Source of the DNA: Desulfitobacterium dehalogenans ATCC 51507
GTDB taxonomy: Bacteria; Bacillota; Desulfitobacteriia; Desulfitobacteriales; Desulfitobacteriaceae
Direction: 5' to 3'
Assembly (NCBI RefSeq): GCF_000243155.2
Contig: NC_018017.1
Location: 1,736,001 to 1,800,000 of the forward strand
Length of the DNA: 64,000 bases
The position numbers and the translations under genes were made by a program. Positions 45,948-55,191 of the stretch are shown one piece after another (positions within the stretch are counted from its first letter, which is position 1; every line of letters starts with the position of its first letter). Below the pieces are notes generated by a model. It saw only the letters and a list, made by a program, of their open reading frames with translations, was not told where the DNA came from and ran no database searches.

Positions 45948-47249
45948 ATGAAATCCACTGTTGCCATCGTCAAAGCCGCCCAGGATGTGCAGGAGTCCTT
46001 GCGCCAGGCGCTCAGACTCAGTGACGGATTGGCCGGCTTAAATACCGGGGACAAGATCATGATCAAACCGAATATCGTCAGTTGGGATTTTGACCTGCCC
46101 TTTGCCCCGTTTGGAGTGGTGACCACCAGTACTGTGATCGCTGCCTTGGTGCATATCCTGGCCGAGCACGGCTTCCGGGATCTGACGATCGGGGAAGGTG
46201 GAATAATGAATGCCAAACCGGAAGGGGATGCTGTGTTCACTGCCTTGGGCTATAAAAATCTCCAGGAGCGCTACGGTGTCAAACTGGCTGATTTTAACGC
46301 CGGAAAATTTCTCCCTGTCGATTATGGCGATGGCATGGTTTTAAACATTGCCCAGCAGGTTCTGGAGATGGATAAGATGATCAATGTCCCGGTTCTCAAG
46401 ACCCATAATCAGGCCAAAGTATCCCTGGGCATCAAAAATCTGAAAGGATGCTTAAACAGAGCGTCCAAACAATACTGTCATGGCTTGGGAGATCTGGAGC
46501 TTAGCGCAACCTTTCCCCGGATCATTGAGAAACTGCCTGTGGCTTTAACGATTTTAGACGGGCTCTTTACTCTGGAAAAAGGTCCAGCTCCTACCGGCAA
46601 AGCTTTCCGTAAGGATCTGTTGATCGCTTCCCGGGATCCCCTTGCCTGTGACTTGGCTGGGGCTGCAATTCTCGGCTATGATGCCCGGGATGTTGCCCAT
46701 CTGGTCAACTATGCCCAGCGGCACGGCCGCAGCCTCGACCTGGATGATTATGAAATCAAAGGGGAAAAAATCTCCGACCACCGGGAATTCATCGATTACG
46801 ACTGGGAATGGACTGATGATGATACCGGACCGGCCGGATTTAAGAAGCGGGGGATCAGCGGGCTGGCAGTCCGCAAATACGACAGCAGCCTCTGCACCGG
46901 TTGCTCAGTCCAATACAATCCTATGTTAATCCTTCTCAGCTCAGCCTTTAAAGGCCAGCCATTTCCCAATGTAGAAGTGCTCACCGGCAAGCAGCAGTTG
47001 GCTGGGGCAGATTTCGATCTGACGGTGCTCTTCGGGAAATGTGCCTGCCATAATAACAAGGATCATCCGAATATCAAAAAAGCAATTAAGCTCTGGGGAT
47101 GCCCGCCGGACATGAAGAAGTTCACCGAGGAATTGGCCAAAGAAGGAGTGGAGTGTGAGTACGCAGAATACGTGCGTTTCCGCCACTACCTTCTCGACCG
47201 CTACAAAGGGCAAGAAGGGTTTGATCTAGTTTATTGGAATGTGGAGTAA
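45948..47249 (+). CDS. DUF362 family protein, probable iron-sulfur protein
   Basis: 433 residues. The DUF362 core is clear (KIMIKPNIVSWD, GEGGIMNAKPEGDAVF, NVPVLKTHNQAKVSLGIKNLKGCLN, DLAGAAILGYDARDVAHL). The last 130 residues hold CTGCSVQYNP and GKCACHN...WGCPPD, cysteines likely to bind a metal cluster. The family is of unknown function. Its place as last gene of the acyl-CoA unit suggests a redox or activation role for that pathway. GAGGAGAG lies before the ATG; the 115-base gap from the ligase shows no promoter. Confidence 0.82.
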   Translation: MKSTVAIVKAAQDVQESLRQALRLSDGLAGLNTGDKIMIKPNIVSWDFDLPFAPFGVVTTSTVIAALVHILAEHGFRDLTIGEGGIMNAKPEGDAVFTALGYKNLQERYGVKLADFNAGKFLPVDYGDGMVLNIAQQVLEMDKMINVPVLKTHNQAKVSLGIKNLKGCLNRASKQYCHGLGDLELSATFPRIIEKLPVALTILDGLFTLEKGPAPTGKAFRKDLLIASRDPLACDLAGAAILGYDARDVAHLVNYAQRHGRSLDLDDYEIKGEKISDHREFIDYDWEWTDDDTGPAGFKKRGISGLAVRKYDSSLCTGCSVQYNPMLILLSSAFKGQPFPNVEVLTGKQQLAGADFDLTVLFGKCACHNNKDHPNIKKAIKLWGCPPDMKKFTEELAKEGVECEYAEYVRFRHYLLDRYKGQEGFDLVYWNVE

Positions 47250-47301
47250 GGGAAAGGGATCAAGCGACAGGCAACTCCCGCACATGGGGAATACATTGAA
47301 C

Positions 47302-47348
47302 AGCAATACCCTGTAGAGTAATTGATGATTACTTTACAGGGTATTGCT
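47302..47348. repeat. 21-bp inverted repeat hairpin after the acyl-CoA operon
   Basis: 47302-47322 pairs with 47328-47348 with a single G-T pair and a 5-base loop, no T-run. It probably ends or protects the operon mRNA. Confidence 0.7.
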
Positions 47349-47473
47349 AAAGGTGCATAAAGCTGAATAGGGAATAGCTCCTAAATATTAGCGTTTAATA
47401 GACAATTTATTAAATCCCCACTTGCTGGTATTATATATATATCACTATGGACAGCGAAGGATTAAAACAGATT

Positions 47474-50122
47474 ATGAAGAAATTGGTCATCGGCATATGT
47501 GCCCATGTGGATGCGGGCAAGACAACCTTATCAGAAAGTTTGCTTTATTTGAGCGGTGCTATTCGCAAAATGGGCAGGGTGGACAATAAGGACGCTCATC
47601 TGGATAACTTTGAGCTGGAACGGGCCAGAGGGATCACTATTTTTTCCAAACAGGCCATGCTGGAAGTGGGCGATGTACAAATTACCTTAGTGGATACCCC
47701 GGGCCATGTGGATTTTTCCTTGGAAATGGAAAGAACCCTCCAGGTGCTGGATTATGCCATTTTAGTGATCAACGGAGCGGATGGGATACAGGGACATACC
47801 AAAACCTTATGGCGGTTGCTGGCCATCTATCAGATACCAGTTTTTTTATTTATTAATAAAATGGACCAGGTGGGTACGGATAAAGAAAAAATAATGAATG
47901 AATTAAAACAACAGTTCAGCGATGGATGTATTGAATTTGGACAGACTGAGGCCGATGATTTTTATGACCAATTGGCCATGAGTGATGAAATTTTGCTGGA
48001 GTCTTATGTGGATCGGGGACAGATAGAGATTCCACAGATTATAGAAGCGGTTAGGAAGCGTAAAGTATATCCCTGCTTTTTCGGCTCCGCTTTAAAACTA
48101 GAGGGCGTAGAGGGATTGATGCAGGGGATGGTGAACTATGCTCACATACCTTCCTATCCGGAAGCCTTTGGGGCTAAACTGTTTAAAATAGGCAGAGACG
48201 AACAGGGCAACCGCCTTACCTATATGAAGATTACGGGAGGAAGGCTGAAGGTAAGGGATAGTTTAAGCAATGGAGTATGGGAAGAGAAGGTCAATCAGAT
48301 TCGCATCTATTCCGGGAAAAAATTCGAAGCAGTGAATGAGGTGGAAGCAGGCTCAGTCTGTGCAGTAACAGGACTCACTCAGACCAAGCCGGGAGAAGGG
48401 TTAGGGATAGAGGCAGCTTCTCATGCCCCCCTGTTGGAACCGGTATTGGCCTATCAAATTCTCCTTCCGGAAGGCTGTGATCCCAGAGTGATGCTTCCCA
48501 AGCTGCGCCAGCTGGAGGAAGAAGATCCGGGCCTGCATATGGTCTGGGACGAGCAGCTCAGTGAAATACAGGTACAGATTATGGGAGAAGTGCAGCTGGA
48601 GATCCTGCAAAGCCTGATCCAAAGCAGATTTGGCATCGAGGTGTCCTTCGGCTCAGGGAGGATTGTTTATAAAGAAACCATTGGGGGTGTGGTTGAAGGA
48701 GTAGGGCACTTTGAACCTTTGCGGCATTATGCGGAGGTTCACTTATTAATGGAACCGGGGGAACGGGGAAGCGGTCTGCAGTTTGGGGTAGAATGCAGTG
48801 AGGATGTACTGGGAAAAAGCTGGCAAAGACTCATCTTATCCCACCTGGAAGAAAAAGTTCATAAGGGGGTTCTCACCGGGGCTCCGATTACCGATATGAA
48901 AATTACTTTAGTGTCAGGCCGGGCCCACACTAAGCATACCGATGGGGGCGACTTCAGAGAGGCTACCTATCGTGCGGTACGTCAGGGATTAAAATCGGCA
49001 GAATCCATCCTGTTGGAACCCTATTATTCGTTTCATCTGGAGTTGCCTGAAAAAATGGTGGGGCGTGCCATGACCGACCTTGAGAAAATGCATGGTACCT
49101 GTCAGATTACTCATATAGAGGGGAATATAGCAGTTCTTACAGGAAGTGCTCCAGTGCTTACCATGAGGAACTATCACAAAGAGGTCATGGCCTACACTAA
49201 AGGTCTTGGCAGGCTTTTTTGCAGTCTGAAGGGTTATGAACCCTGTCATAATCCTGAAGAGGTCATAGAAAAGGCCGGATATGACTCGGAAAGGGATGTG
49301 GATAATCCAACAGGTTCGGTATTCTGTGCCCATGGTTCCGGATTTTTGGTTCCATGGGATGAAGTAAAGGACTATATGCATGTGGAAAGCTACTTCCAAA
49401 AAGAGCATGAATTATTCGAGGAAGGTCCTTATGTTCAGGCATCCTATTCTGAGGAAAGGTGGATCGATCCGGAAGAGATCGACAGGATCCTTAACCAGAC
49501 CTATTATGCTAACCAGGGCAAAAAATCGGTCTGGCAGAAACGGAAAACAGCCGCAGAAAGTTATTATAGACCCACTGCCGACTTACATAAGTTCAAAGAA
49601 CTTAAGGAGGACTATCTTCTTGTTGACGGCTATAATATTATCTTTGCCTGGCCTGAACTGAAAGAGCTTGTCAAAGATAATATGGATGGTGCAAGAATGC
49701 GGCTTCTTGATACCTTAAGCAATTATCAGGGGATTCGCAAGTGCCGGATTATGGTTGTTTTTGATGCTTACCGTGTTCAGGGGCATCCTGAGGAAGTAGT
49801 CGACTATGATACTATTCGCATCGTCTATACCAAGGAAGCTCAAACGGCGGATCAATATATTGAAAGATTTGCCTATGATCATCAGAAAAAATTCAATATA
49901 GCCGTTGCTACGTCGGACGGTTTACAACAGATCATTATCAGGGGAGCGGGATGTGCCTTATTATCCGCCAAGGATCTGAAAGAAGAAATCGAAATGGCCA
50001 ATGAAAGTGTCAGGCAGGCTTATCAGGCAAAACAAACGGAAACCCGTAATTATCTCAAGGATGCATTATCTGCTAAAACAGAACAGCAGATAAAGGAACT
50101 CCTTAAAGAAGAGAAAGAATAA
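47474..50122 (+). CDS. TetM-like ribosomal translation GTPase fused to a Rae1/YacP-type NYN nuclease domain
   Basis: About 882 residues. Residues 1 to about 640 follow tetracycline-resistance ribosomal protection proteins and EF-G: G1 AHVDAGKTT, switch GRVDNKDAHLDNFELERARGIT (two parts), DTPGHVDF, INKMDQ, then domains II-V (LLEPYYSFHLELPEKMVGRAMTDLEKM in domain V). After about 75 linker residues comes an NYN/PIN-like domain (about 715-850) with four acidic positions: LLVDGYNII (D718), VVFDAYR, TADQYIER and VATSDGLQ. Rae1/YacP is a ribosome-associated A-site endoribonuclease in Bacillus. The fusion implies a factor that binds the A site and may cut mRNA. Start uncertain (47447 is the alternative). 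Confidence 0.88.
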   Translation: MKKLVIGICAHVDAGKTTLSESLLYLSGAIRKMGRVDNKDAHLDNFELERARGITIFSKQAMLEVGDVQITLVDTPGHVDFSLEMERTLQVLDYAILVINGADGIQGHTKTLWRLLAIYQIPVFLFINKMDQVGTDKEKIMNELKQQFSDGCIEFGQTEADDFYDQLAMSDEILLESYVDRGQIEIPQIIEAVRKRKVYPCFFGSALKLEGVEGLMQGMVNYAHIPSYPEAFGAKLFKIGRDEQGNRLTYMKITGGRLKVRDSLSNGVWEEKVNQIRIYSGKKFEAVNEVEAGSVCAVTGLTQTKPGEGLGIEAASHAPLLEPVLAYQILLPEGCDPRVMLPKLRQLEEEDPGLHMVWDEQLSEIQVQIMGEVQLEILQSLIQSRFGIEVSFGSGRIVYKETIGGVVEGVGHFEPLRHYAEVHLLMEPGERGSGLQFGVECSEDVLGKSWQRLILSHLEEKVHKGVLTGAPITDMKITLVSGRAHTKHTDGGDFREATYRAVRQGLKSAESILLEPYYSFHLELPEKMVGRAMTDLEKMHGTCQITHIEGNIAVLTGSAPVLTMRNYHKEVMAYTKGLGRLFCSLKGYEPCHNPEEVIEKAGYDSERDVDNPTGSVFCAHGSGFLVPWDEVKDYMHVESYFQKEHELFEEGPYVQASYSEERWIDPEEIDRILNQTYYANQGKKSVWQKRKTAAESYYRPTADLHKFKELKEDYLLVDGYNIIFAWPELKELVKDNMDGARMRLLDTLSNYQGIRKCRIMVVFDAYRVQGHPEEVVDYDTIRIVYTKEAQTADQYIERFAYDHQKKFNIAVATSDGLQQIIIRGAGCALLSAKDLKEEIEMANESVRQAYQAKQTETRNYLKDALSAKTEQQIKELLKEEKE

Positions 50123-50177
50123 ATCCGTTGGAAATGCAACCGACATTAACCGGCTCATCATCTTTAGAGTCTGGAGA

Positions 50178-50222
50178 AAAAAGGACATATTGTGGATCAC
50201 GTCCTCAATATGTCCTTTTTTA
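50178..50222. terminator. Bidirectional intrinsic terminator
   Basis: A 15-bp perfect stem (50178-50192 with 50206-50220) with A- and T-runs on its two flanks serves the convergent GTPase and decarboxylase genes. Confidence 0.85.
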
Positions 50223-50283
50223 ATTTGCGCAATTTATGGTACCTATCTCGCTTATTTACCCCACGGCAGTGCTTTTAGGTAAC

Positions 50284-51714
50284 TCATTCAGTCCTTTGGA
50301 AACTGACAAGTTCTTCAAAATATCGATTCAAAAGCCTAACAGTGTTGCGTATATCGACCTCTGTTGTATCCGGATGAATTGCACAAATGCGCAAAACTTT
50401 TTTCCCGTTTATCTCGGTAGTAAAGATACCAGCATAACCACTATCAAGCATTTTTTTCGAAATCTGCTGATTCAGCTCGTCCTTTTGATGTTCAGTCATA
50501 TTACGAGGACTGTACCGGAAATTGACAATAGCCATTTGTGCCGGGGAAACTATTTCTATCTCCTTATTTTTTTTCAATTCATCCTCTGCCCATTCCGCAA
50601 GTTGAAATCCATGCTCGATGGCAGCCCCAATCGCATCACTGCCCATAACCTGCAAAGTAAACCATAACTTGAGTCCACGAGCTGGTCTTGTCAACTCTAT
50701 ACCCATTTCCCATGGGTTAAAGGAATCCTGTACTGCCCCTAAATCTTTTAAATATTCAGGCTGCACATGAAAACTATTCATCAGGTTTTCTCTGTTTTTC
50801 ACTAAAATCATACCGCATGCATAGGTCTGGAACAGCCACTTGTGTGCATCCCAACTAATACTATCAGAAAGTTCTATTCCTTTAAGCAGGTTCTTATGAG
50901 TCTTTGTCAACAGGACGGAAGCGCCAAATGCTCCATCCACATGCATCCACATACCGTAACGCTGGCATATAGAAGAGATTTTTTCGAATGGATCAATACT
51001 GCCAGTATTTGTTGTCCCTGCACTTGCGATAACAATAAAAGGAGCAAGCCCCTCATCTATATCTTTCTGAATGGAACATGTTAAATGGTCCGTATCCATT
51101 TTAAAATATGAATCTACAGGTATTCTCCGTATTCTGCTATCAGGGATTCCAATAATACGTAGTCCTTTTGCCACAGAACTGTGGGTTTGCTCTGAAACAT
51201 AGGCAACTCCCAAATGCTGAGTTTCCTCTGAGAGAATTTTATCTCTGGCAACAGTCATTGCAGTCAGGTTGGCCATAGAACCTCCGGATACAAACAGTCC
51301 GCCTGACTTTTCAGTGAAACCAGCCTGATCACATAGCCATCCTATTAATTCCTGTTCAATACAGCTTGCGGCAGGGCAGGATACCCAACTTCCGGCATGA
51401 CGATTGAACGCTGAAGTCATAACATCACCGAGCCAAGAAAGCATGGAAGCAGGTCCGGGAATAAAACCTAGATACCGAGGATGATTGACATTATTTCCAT
51501 ATTGGTAAATATCTTCTACCATTTCATTGACCACAGTGTCTATAGCGCGCCCTTGAATAGGAATACCAATTTTCCTCAAGTTTTCTATTTTATCATTATC
51601 TATTTCGTTAATTATTTTGTCATTGGGTAATTTGCGATAATAAGAAAAGAAATTTCTAATAAATTCTTCAGCGGCATTCTCTATTTGTTTGCTTGTTGTA
51701 ATTTTTTCATGCAT
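50284..51714 (-). CDS. Pyridoxal-phosphate group II amino-acid decarboxylase
   Basis: 476 residues from the ATG giving MHEKITTSK. The PLP-lysine motif is SWDAHKWLFQTY, with GGSMANLTAM, ASAGTTNTGSIDP and MHVDGAFGA upstream, typical of the aromatic-L-amino-acid/tyrosine/glutamate decarboxylase group. Substrate is uncertain (aromatic amino acid or 2,4-diaminobutyrate are options). It is transcribed divergently from a LysR-type gene and shares a regulatory region with palindromes, so LysR control is likely. Confidence 0.87.
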   Translation of the reverse strand: MHEKITTSKQIENAAEEFIRNFFSYYRKLPNDKIINEIDNDKIENLRKIGIPIQGRAIDTVVNEMVEDIYQYGNNVNHPRYLGFIPGPASMLSWLGDVMTSAFNRHAGSWVSCPAASCIEQELIGWLCDQAGFTEKSGGLFVSGGSMANLTAMTVARDKILSEETQHLGVAYVSEQTHSSVAKGLRIIGIPDSRIRRIPVDSYFKMDTDHLTCSIQKDIDEGLAPFIVIASAGTTNTGSIDPFEKISSICQRYGMWMHVDGAFGASVLLTKTHKNLLKGIELSDSISWDAHKWLFQTYACGMILVKNRENLMNSFHVQPEYLKDLGAVQDSFNPWEMGIELTRPARGLKLWFTLQVMGSDAIGAAIEHGFQLAEWAEDELKKNKEIEIVSPAQMAIVNFRYSPRNMTEHQKDELNQQISKKMLDSGYAGIFTTEINGKKVLRICAIHPDTTEVDIRNTVRLLNRYFEELVSFQRTE

Positions 51715-51760
51715 AGTCATCACCCTCAAATTTAACTAGTTATTGTACTTTAACTTTATT

Positions 51761-51808
51761 TGCTATTATAATAGCATGTGAATAGATATTGGTGAAATTC
51801 ATAATTTC
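51761..51808. promoter_or_regulatory. Two palindromes in the decarboxylase/lysR intergenic region
   Basis: A perfect 16-bp palindrome TGCTATTATAATAGCA (51761-51776) and GAAATT-CAT-AATTTC (51794-51808), the latter fitting the T-N11-A pattern of LysR-type operators. Both lie between the divergent genes. Confidence 0.6.
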
Positions 51809-51843
51809 AATATAACGTTTAAAAAAAGTAATAGGTGATGACT

Positions 51844-52755
51844 ATGGAATTAAGAAATATTGTAACTTTTCTAAAAGTAGCAGAAATGCGGAATTTTTCA
51901 AAAGCGGCAGAGAAGCTTGGTTATTCTCAATCCACCATAACTATTCAAATTCAACAGTTGGAAAAGGAACTAGGAACGCAGCTTTTTGAGAGGATTGGCA
52001 AAGGAGTGACCCTCACGGAACAGGGCAAGGCTTTTATTTTTCATGCTAATGAAATTATTCGAGTTACTAATAAAGCGATTGTATCCACTAAAGCTAATGA
52101 CTCAACCAAAGACACTGATGTTATTGCAGGTACGCTTCGGATCGGAAGTGTAGAATCTGTTTCCACTGCTATATTGCCGGATATTCTGTTACAATTTCAT
52201 CATGCTCATCCCAAAGTCGAAATTGTCGTGAATACCACAGGAAGAGATGCTCTTATTGATCTGGTAAGAAACAACACGATTGATTTGTTTTTTACCCTGG
52301 AAAAGAAAATAAACGTTCCCGGGTTGAAACGAACTATCCTTAGAGAAGAAAAAATTATATTTGTCGCGCCAACACACTATGCTATTCCTTATAAAGAGAA
52401 AGTCAAATTAGAGGATATAGTTAATATGCCTTTCCTGTTAACAGAGCAGGGAGAAAGCTATCGCTATGAACTGGAAAGGTTATTATCCGATAAGGATATA
52501 GAGATGAAACCTATACTGGAAATTAGTAATACGGAAACCATCATCCATCTTGTTGAAAAAGGAATGGGGATTTCCTTTTTACCTCTGTTTTCGGCACAGA
52601 CCTCAATTGAGAAGGGAAAGCTCTCTCAAATTCAGACAGATATCCCGGCAATTTATATGTGGAGCCAACTGTTTTATCATAAAAACAAATGGATTACACC
52701 GCAGATGAGTGCCTTTATCTCAGTAGCCCAAGATTTCTTTAAGACTGGAACGTGA
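51844..52755 (+). CDS. LysR-type transcriptional regulator
   Basis: 303 residues. Start ATG 51844 with AGGTGA upstream. The N-terminal helix-turn-helix (FLKVAEMRNFSKAAEKLGYSQSTIT, ... LEKELGTQLFER) and a two-lobe effector domain (LRIGSVESVSTAILPDILLQF; GMGISFLPLF) are intact. It is likely to regulate the divergent decarboxylase gene in response to its substrate or product. Confidence 0.9.
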   Translation: MELRNIVTFLKVAEMRNFSKAAEKLGYSQSTITIQIQQLEKELGTQLFERIGKGVTLTEQGKAFIFHANEIIRVTNKAIVSTKANDSTKDTDVIAGTLRIGSVESVSTAILPDILLQFHHAHPKVEIVVNTTGRDALIDLVRNNTIDLFFTLEKKINVPGLKRTILREEKIIFVAPTHYAIPYKEKVKLEDIVNMPFLLTEQGESYRYELERLLSDKDIEMKPILEISNTETIIHLVEKGMGISFLPLFSAQTSIEKGKLSQIQTDIPAIYMWSQLFYHKNKWITPQMSAFISVAQDFFKTGT

Positions 52756-52762
52756 GCGGGAT

Positions 52763-52942
52763 GTGGCCAAAATCAACCAGTCCATGGCCCAGGCCGACCC
52801 CAAGGCTTTCCGACTGTTTTTAATTCAAATCAATGAATTCATGGGCAAGACCATGCGGAAGTTAAAGCGTCTGGAGAAAAAGGCACCCTCTGAACCGGCG
52901 GTTGTCGAAACTCCCGAAGCTCCCGCCTCCGAAACACCCTGA
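52763..52942 (+). pseudogene. Short open frame, probable 3' remnant of a gene
   Basis: A frame overlapping the end of lysR reads RLERERDVAKINQSMAQADP, continues through IQINEFMGKTMRKLKRLEKK and ends in a Pro/Glu/Ala tail at 52942. GTG 52763 could start a 59-residue protein but has only a poor ribosome site. Composition and GC are higher than in lysR. No family recognised; I favour the end of a truncated gene. Confidence 0.4.
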
Positions 52943-52965
52943 AACTGAACTCTGCAGATAAAAAG

Positions 52966-53008
52966 AAGCGGCCTTATAGTTCACTAATAAAGTGGAATAA
53001 GGCCGCTT
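52966..53008 (-). terminator. Terminator of the leftward two-component operon
   Basis: AAGCGGCCTTAT (52966-52977) pairs with ATAAGGCCGCTT (52997-53008), with inner CACT/AGTG; on the minus strand CTTTTTATC follows. Confidence 0.8.
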
Positions 53009-53013
53009 AATGA

Positions 53014-54495
53014 TTAATCTTTTTGAGCTTCTCCTTCCGGGACAAGGGGAAGAACCAGGGAGATCCGAGTGCCGATATCCTGCCGGCTGAGAACTTCCAG
53101 ATGTCCGCCATGCCGCTCCGTAATCCACTTGGCAATGGAAAGGCCCAGGCCCGAGCCACCGGTGGTCCGGGTGCGGGACTCATCGGTGCGGAAGAACCGA
53201 TCAAAGATCAAAGGAACGGCTTCCGGTTCAATACCGATTCCTTCATCTTGAACAGTGAGGCGGGCAAAGTTTCCCTTGCTGGAAACAGATAGAGTGATCT
53301 GCTTTCCAGCAGGGGTATATTTCATGGCATTGTCCATGAGGATCCGGGTGGCTTGTTTAATCAGGCCTTTATCCCCCTTGATGTAAACGGGAGTAAGTGC
53401 GGAGGAGTATTCGTGCCCCCCATCAATCATTTGTGTTTCCCGCAGAATCTCATGGGCAAGGGAGGATAATTCAAAGGACTCTGCCTGCAGGGCCATGGTG
53501 TTATTGTCCCCCCGGGCGAGAAACAAGAGCTGTTCCACCAAGGCCTTCATATGGGCGGTTTCATTCTTGATGGCATCAATGGATTCCTGAAGTGTTTTTT
53601 CATCCTTTTTACCCCAGCGGTCCAGCAGGTTGGCATAGCCTTGAATCACCGAGATAGGGGTCCTGAGTTCATGGGAGGCATCAGAGACAAAACGCACCTG
53701 GGAGCGGTAGGATTCATTAATGCGGTCCAGCATACTATTGATGGCCTGGGCCAGGCTTTGCAGCTCGCTCTGAGTTTCGTCCATGGAAATTCGCGTATCC
53801 AAACGGGTAGCATTGATATGATCCAATTTCCCTGCCAAATCCTTGAGCTGCTCAGGTGAAAAAATCCCTTCATGACTTAAACTCCGGGCTGTTTCGGCCA
53901 ATTGCTCGATGGGCTGAAGAGTATGGCGGATGACTCGGGCACCGGAAGAAATACTGCTAAGCAAGATGATCCCTTCGATTAAGAACATGATCCCGAACAG
54001 AGCGACCAAAATTCTGATCGTACTCTCAGGGCGGAAGGAGAGAAGGTAGGAACCGTTGTCCGTTTGAAAGGTCACATTATAGCTTGCCTTCTGAATGCGT
54101 TCCCAAATTCCCTGACCCGCCCCATGGGGCAGATCAATACTTCTGACCTGGTTTGCGGTCAAAGGGGAAAGGTAGGCTTGTAAACCAGGAGGGATATGAA
54201 ATCCTTCAGGTTCTCCGGCTATAGGATCGATACGGATGGGGGTAAGGTCAAGCCAATTCTCCATCTCCGGAGGGGGCGGCGTTCCTGCCTGAGTCAGCTT
54301 TTCGGCAGTTGCCCCCACTGTTTGTTCAGCATACACAAATAGTCCTGCAGCGGACAGGACTAATAAACAGATGTTCAGATTTAAAAATATCCCGAACAGC
54401 CGGAAGAACAGCTTGGTGTTCAATTTCCATACGATGGAAAACCGCACTTTATTGCGAATACGGCCGGGAGAACGAGTTGAGGATTTATTGGTCAT
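53014..54495 (-). CDS. Sensor histidine kinase
   Basis: 493 residues. A basic N-terminus, a membrane segment at about 30-55 and a second near 165-190 enclose an extracytoplasmic region of about 110 residues. A HAMP-like linker leads to the H box FVSDASHELRTPISVIQGYANLL, N box RILMDNAMKYTPAG, and DEGIGIEPE and GSGLGLSIAKWI boxes. It overlaps the regulator gene by 11 bases. It is similar in plan to CssS/ArlS-type kinases; signal unknown. Confidence 0.9.
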   Translation of the reverse strand: MTNKSSTRSPGRIRNKVRFSIVWKLNTKLFFRLFGIFLNLNICLLVLSAAGLFVYAEQTVGATAEKLTQAGTPPPPEMENWLDLTPIRIDPIAGEPEGFHIPPGLQAYLSPLTANQVRSIDLPHGAGQGIWERIQKASYNVTFQTDNGSYLLSFRPESTIRILVALFGIMFLIEGIILLSSISSGARVIRHTLQPIEQLAETARSLSHEGIFSPEQLKDLAGKLDHINATRLDTRISMDETQSELQSLAQAINSMLDRINESYRSQVRFVSDASHELRTPISVIQGYANLLDRWGKKDEKTLQESIDAIKNETAHMKALVEQLLFLARGDNNTMALQAESFELSSLAHEILRETQMIDGGHEYSSALTPVYIKGDKGLIKQATRILMDNAMKYTPAGKQITLSVSSKGNFARLTVQDEGIGIEPEAVPLIFDRFFRTDESRTRTTGGSGLGLSIAKWITERHGGHLEVLSRQDIGTRISLVLPLVPEGEAQKD

Positions 54496-55165
54496 CTTTA
54501 ATCACATATCCTACTCCTCTGACGGTGTGAATGAATTTAATATTGAATACTTCGTCAATTTTTCCGCGGAGAAAGCGTATGTAGACATCCACAGCGTTGG
54601 TGTCTCCCGCAAAATCAAAGCCCCAGACATTTTCCAGCAGAGCTTCCCGTGAGAGGACGATGCCTTTGTTTTTAAGGAGGAAATGGAGCAGGTCAAATTC
54701 CCGTTTGGTTAAATCAACGGGTTCCCCCATCATGGTCACGGTGCGGCGGTCGCTATCCAGCTGCAGGCCGGAAGCGGACAATACCTCCGTAGAGGATAAG
54801 GATACAGTGTTCCTCAGGGCGTTGCGGATACGGGCGAGAAGCTCCTCGATGGCGAAAGGCTTGGTGATATAATCGTTTGCTCCGCTGTCGAGACCGGAAA
54901 CCTTATCCATGACGCTGTCCCGGGCTGTGAGCATGATAATGGGGACGGAAGAGGTTCGGCGGATTCTCCGCAGAACCTCTGTACCGTTTAATTTAGGCAG
55001 CATGATATCAAGCAGGATCAAGTCGAACCGTCCGGTCTCCGCAAGTTCGAGCCCCGTTCGTCCATCAAAGGCCTTCGTGACAGTGTACCCTTCATAATTA
55101 AGCTCAAGCTCCATAAAGCGAGCAATTTTTTCTTCATCCTCAATAATCAGGATGTTTGGGCTCAT
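54485..55165 (-). CDS. OmpR-type response regulator
   Basis: 226 residues from the ATG giving MSPNILIIEDEEK, preceded by GGTGGGAG. Receiver motifs ILLDIMLPKLNG and TKPFAIEEL, and a winged helix with LTKREFDLLHFLLKNKGIVLSREALLENVWG (two halves) and RGVGYVI. Middle gene of an operon with the UBA-like protein and the kinase. Confidence 0.9.
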   Translation of the reverse strand: MSPNILIIEDEEKIARFMELELNYEGYTVTKAFDGRTGLELAETGRFDLILLDIMLPKLNGTEVLRRIRRTSSVPIIMLTARDSVMDKVSGLDSGANDYITKPFAIEELLARIRNALRNTVSLSSTEVLSASGLQLDSDRRTVTMMGEPVDLTKREFDLLHFLLKNKGIVLSREALLENVWGFDFAGDTNAVDVYIRFLRGKIDEVFNIKFIHTVRGVGYVIKDDQ

Positions 55166-55191
55166 GGAAACTCCCACCATTTCCGAATAAA

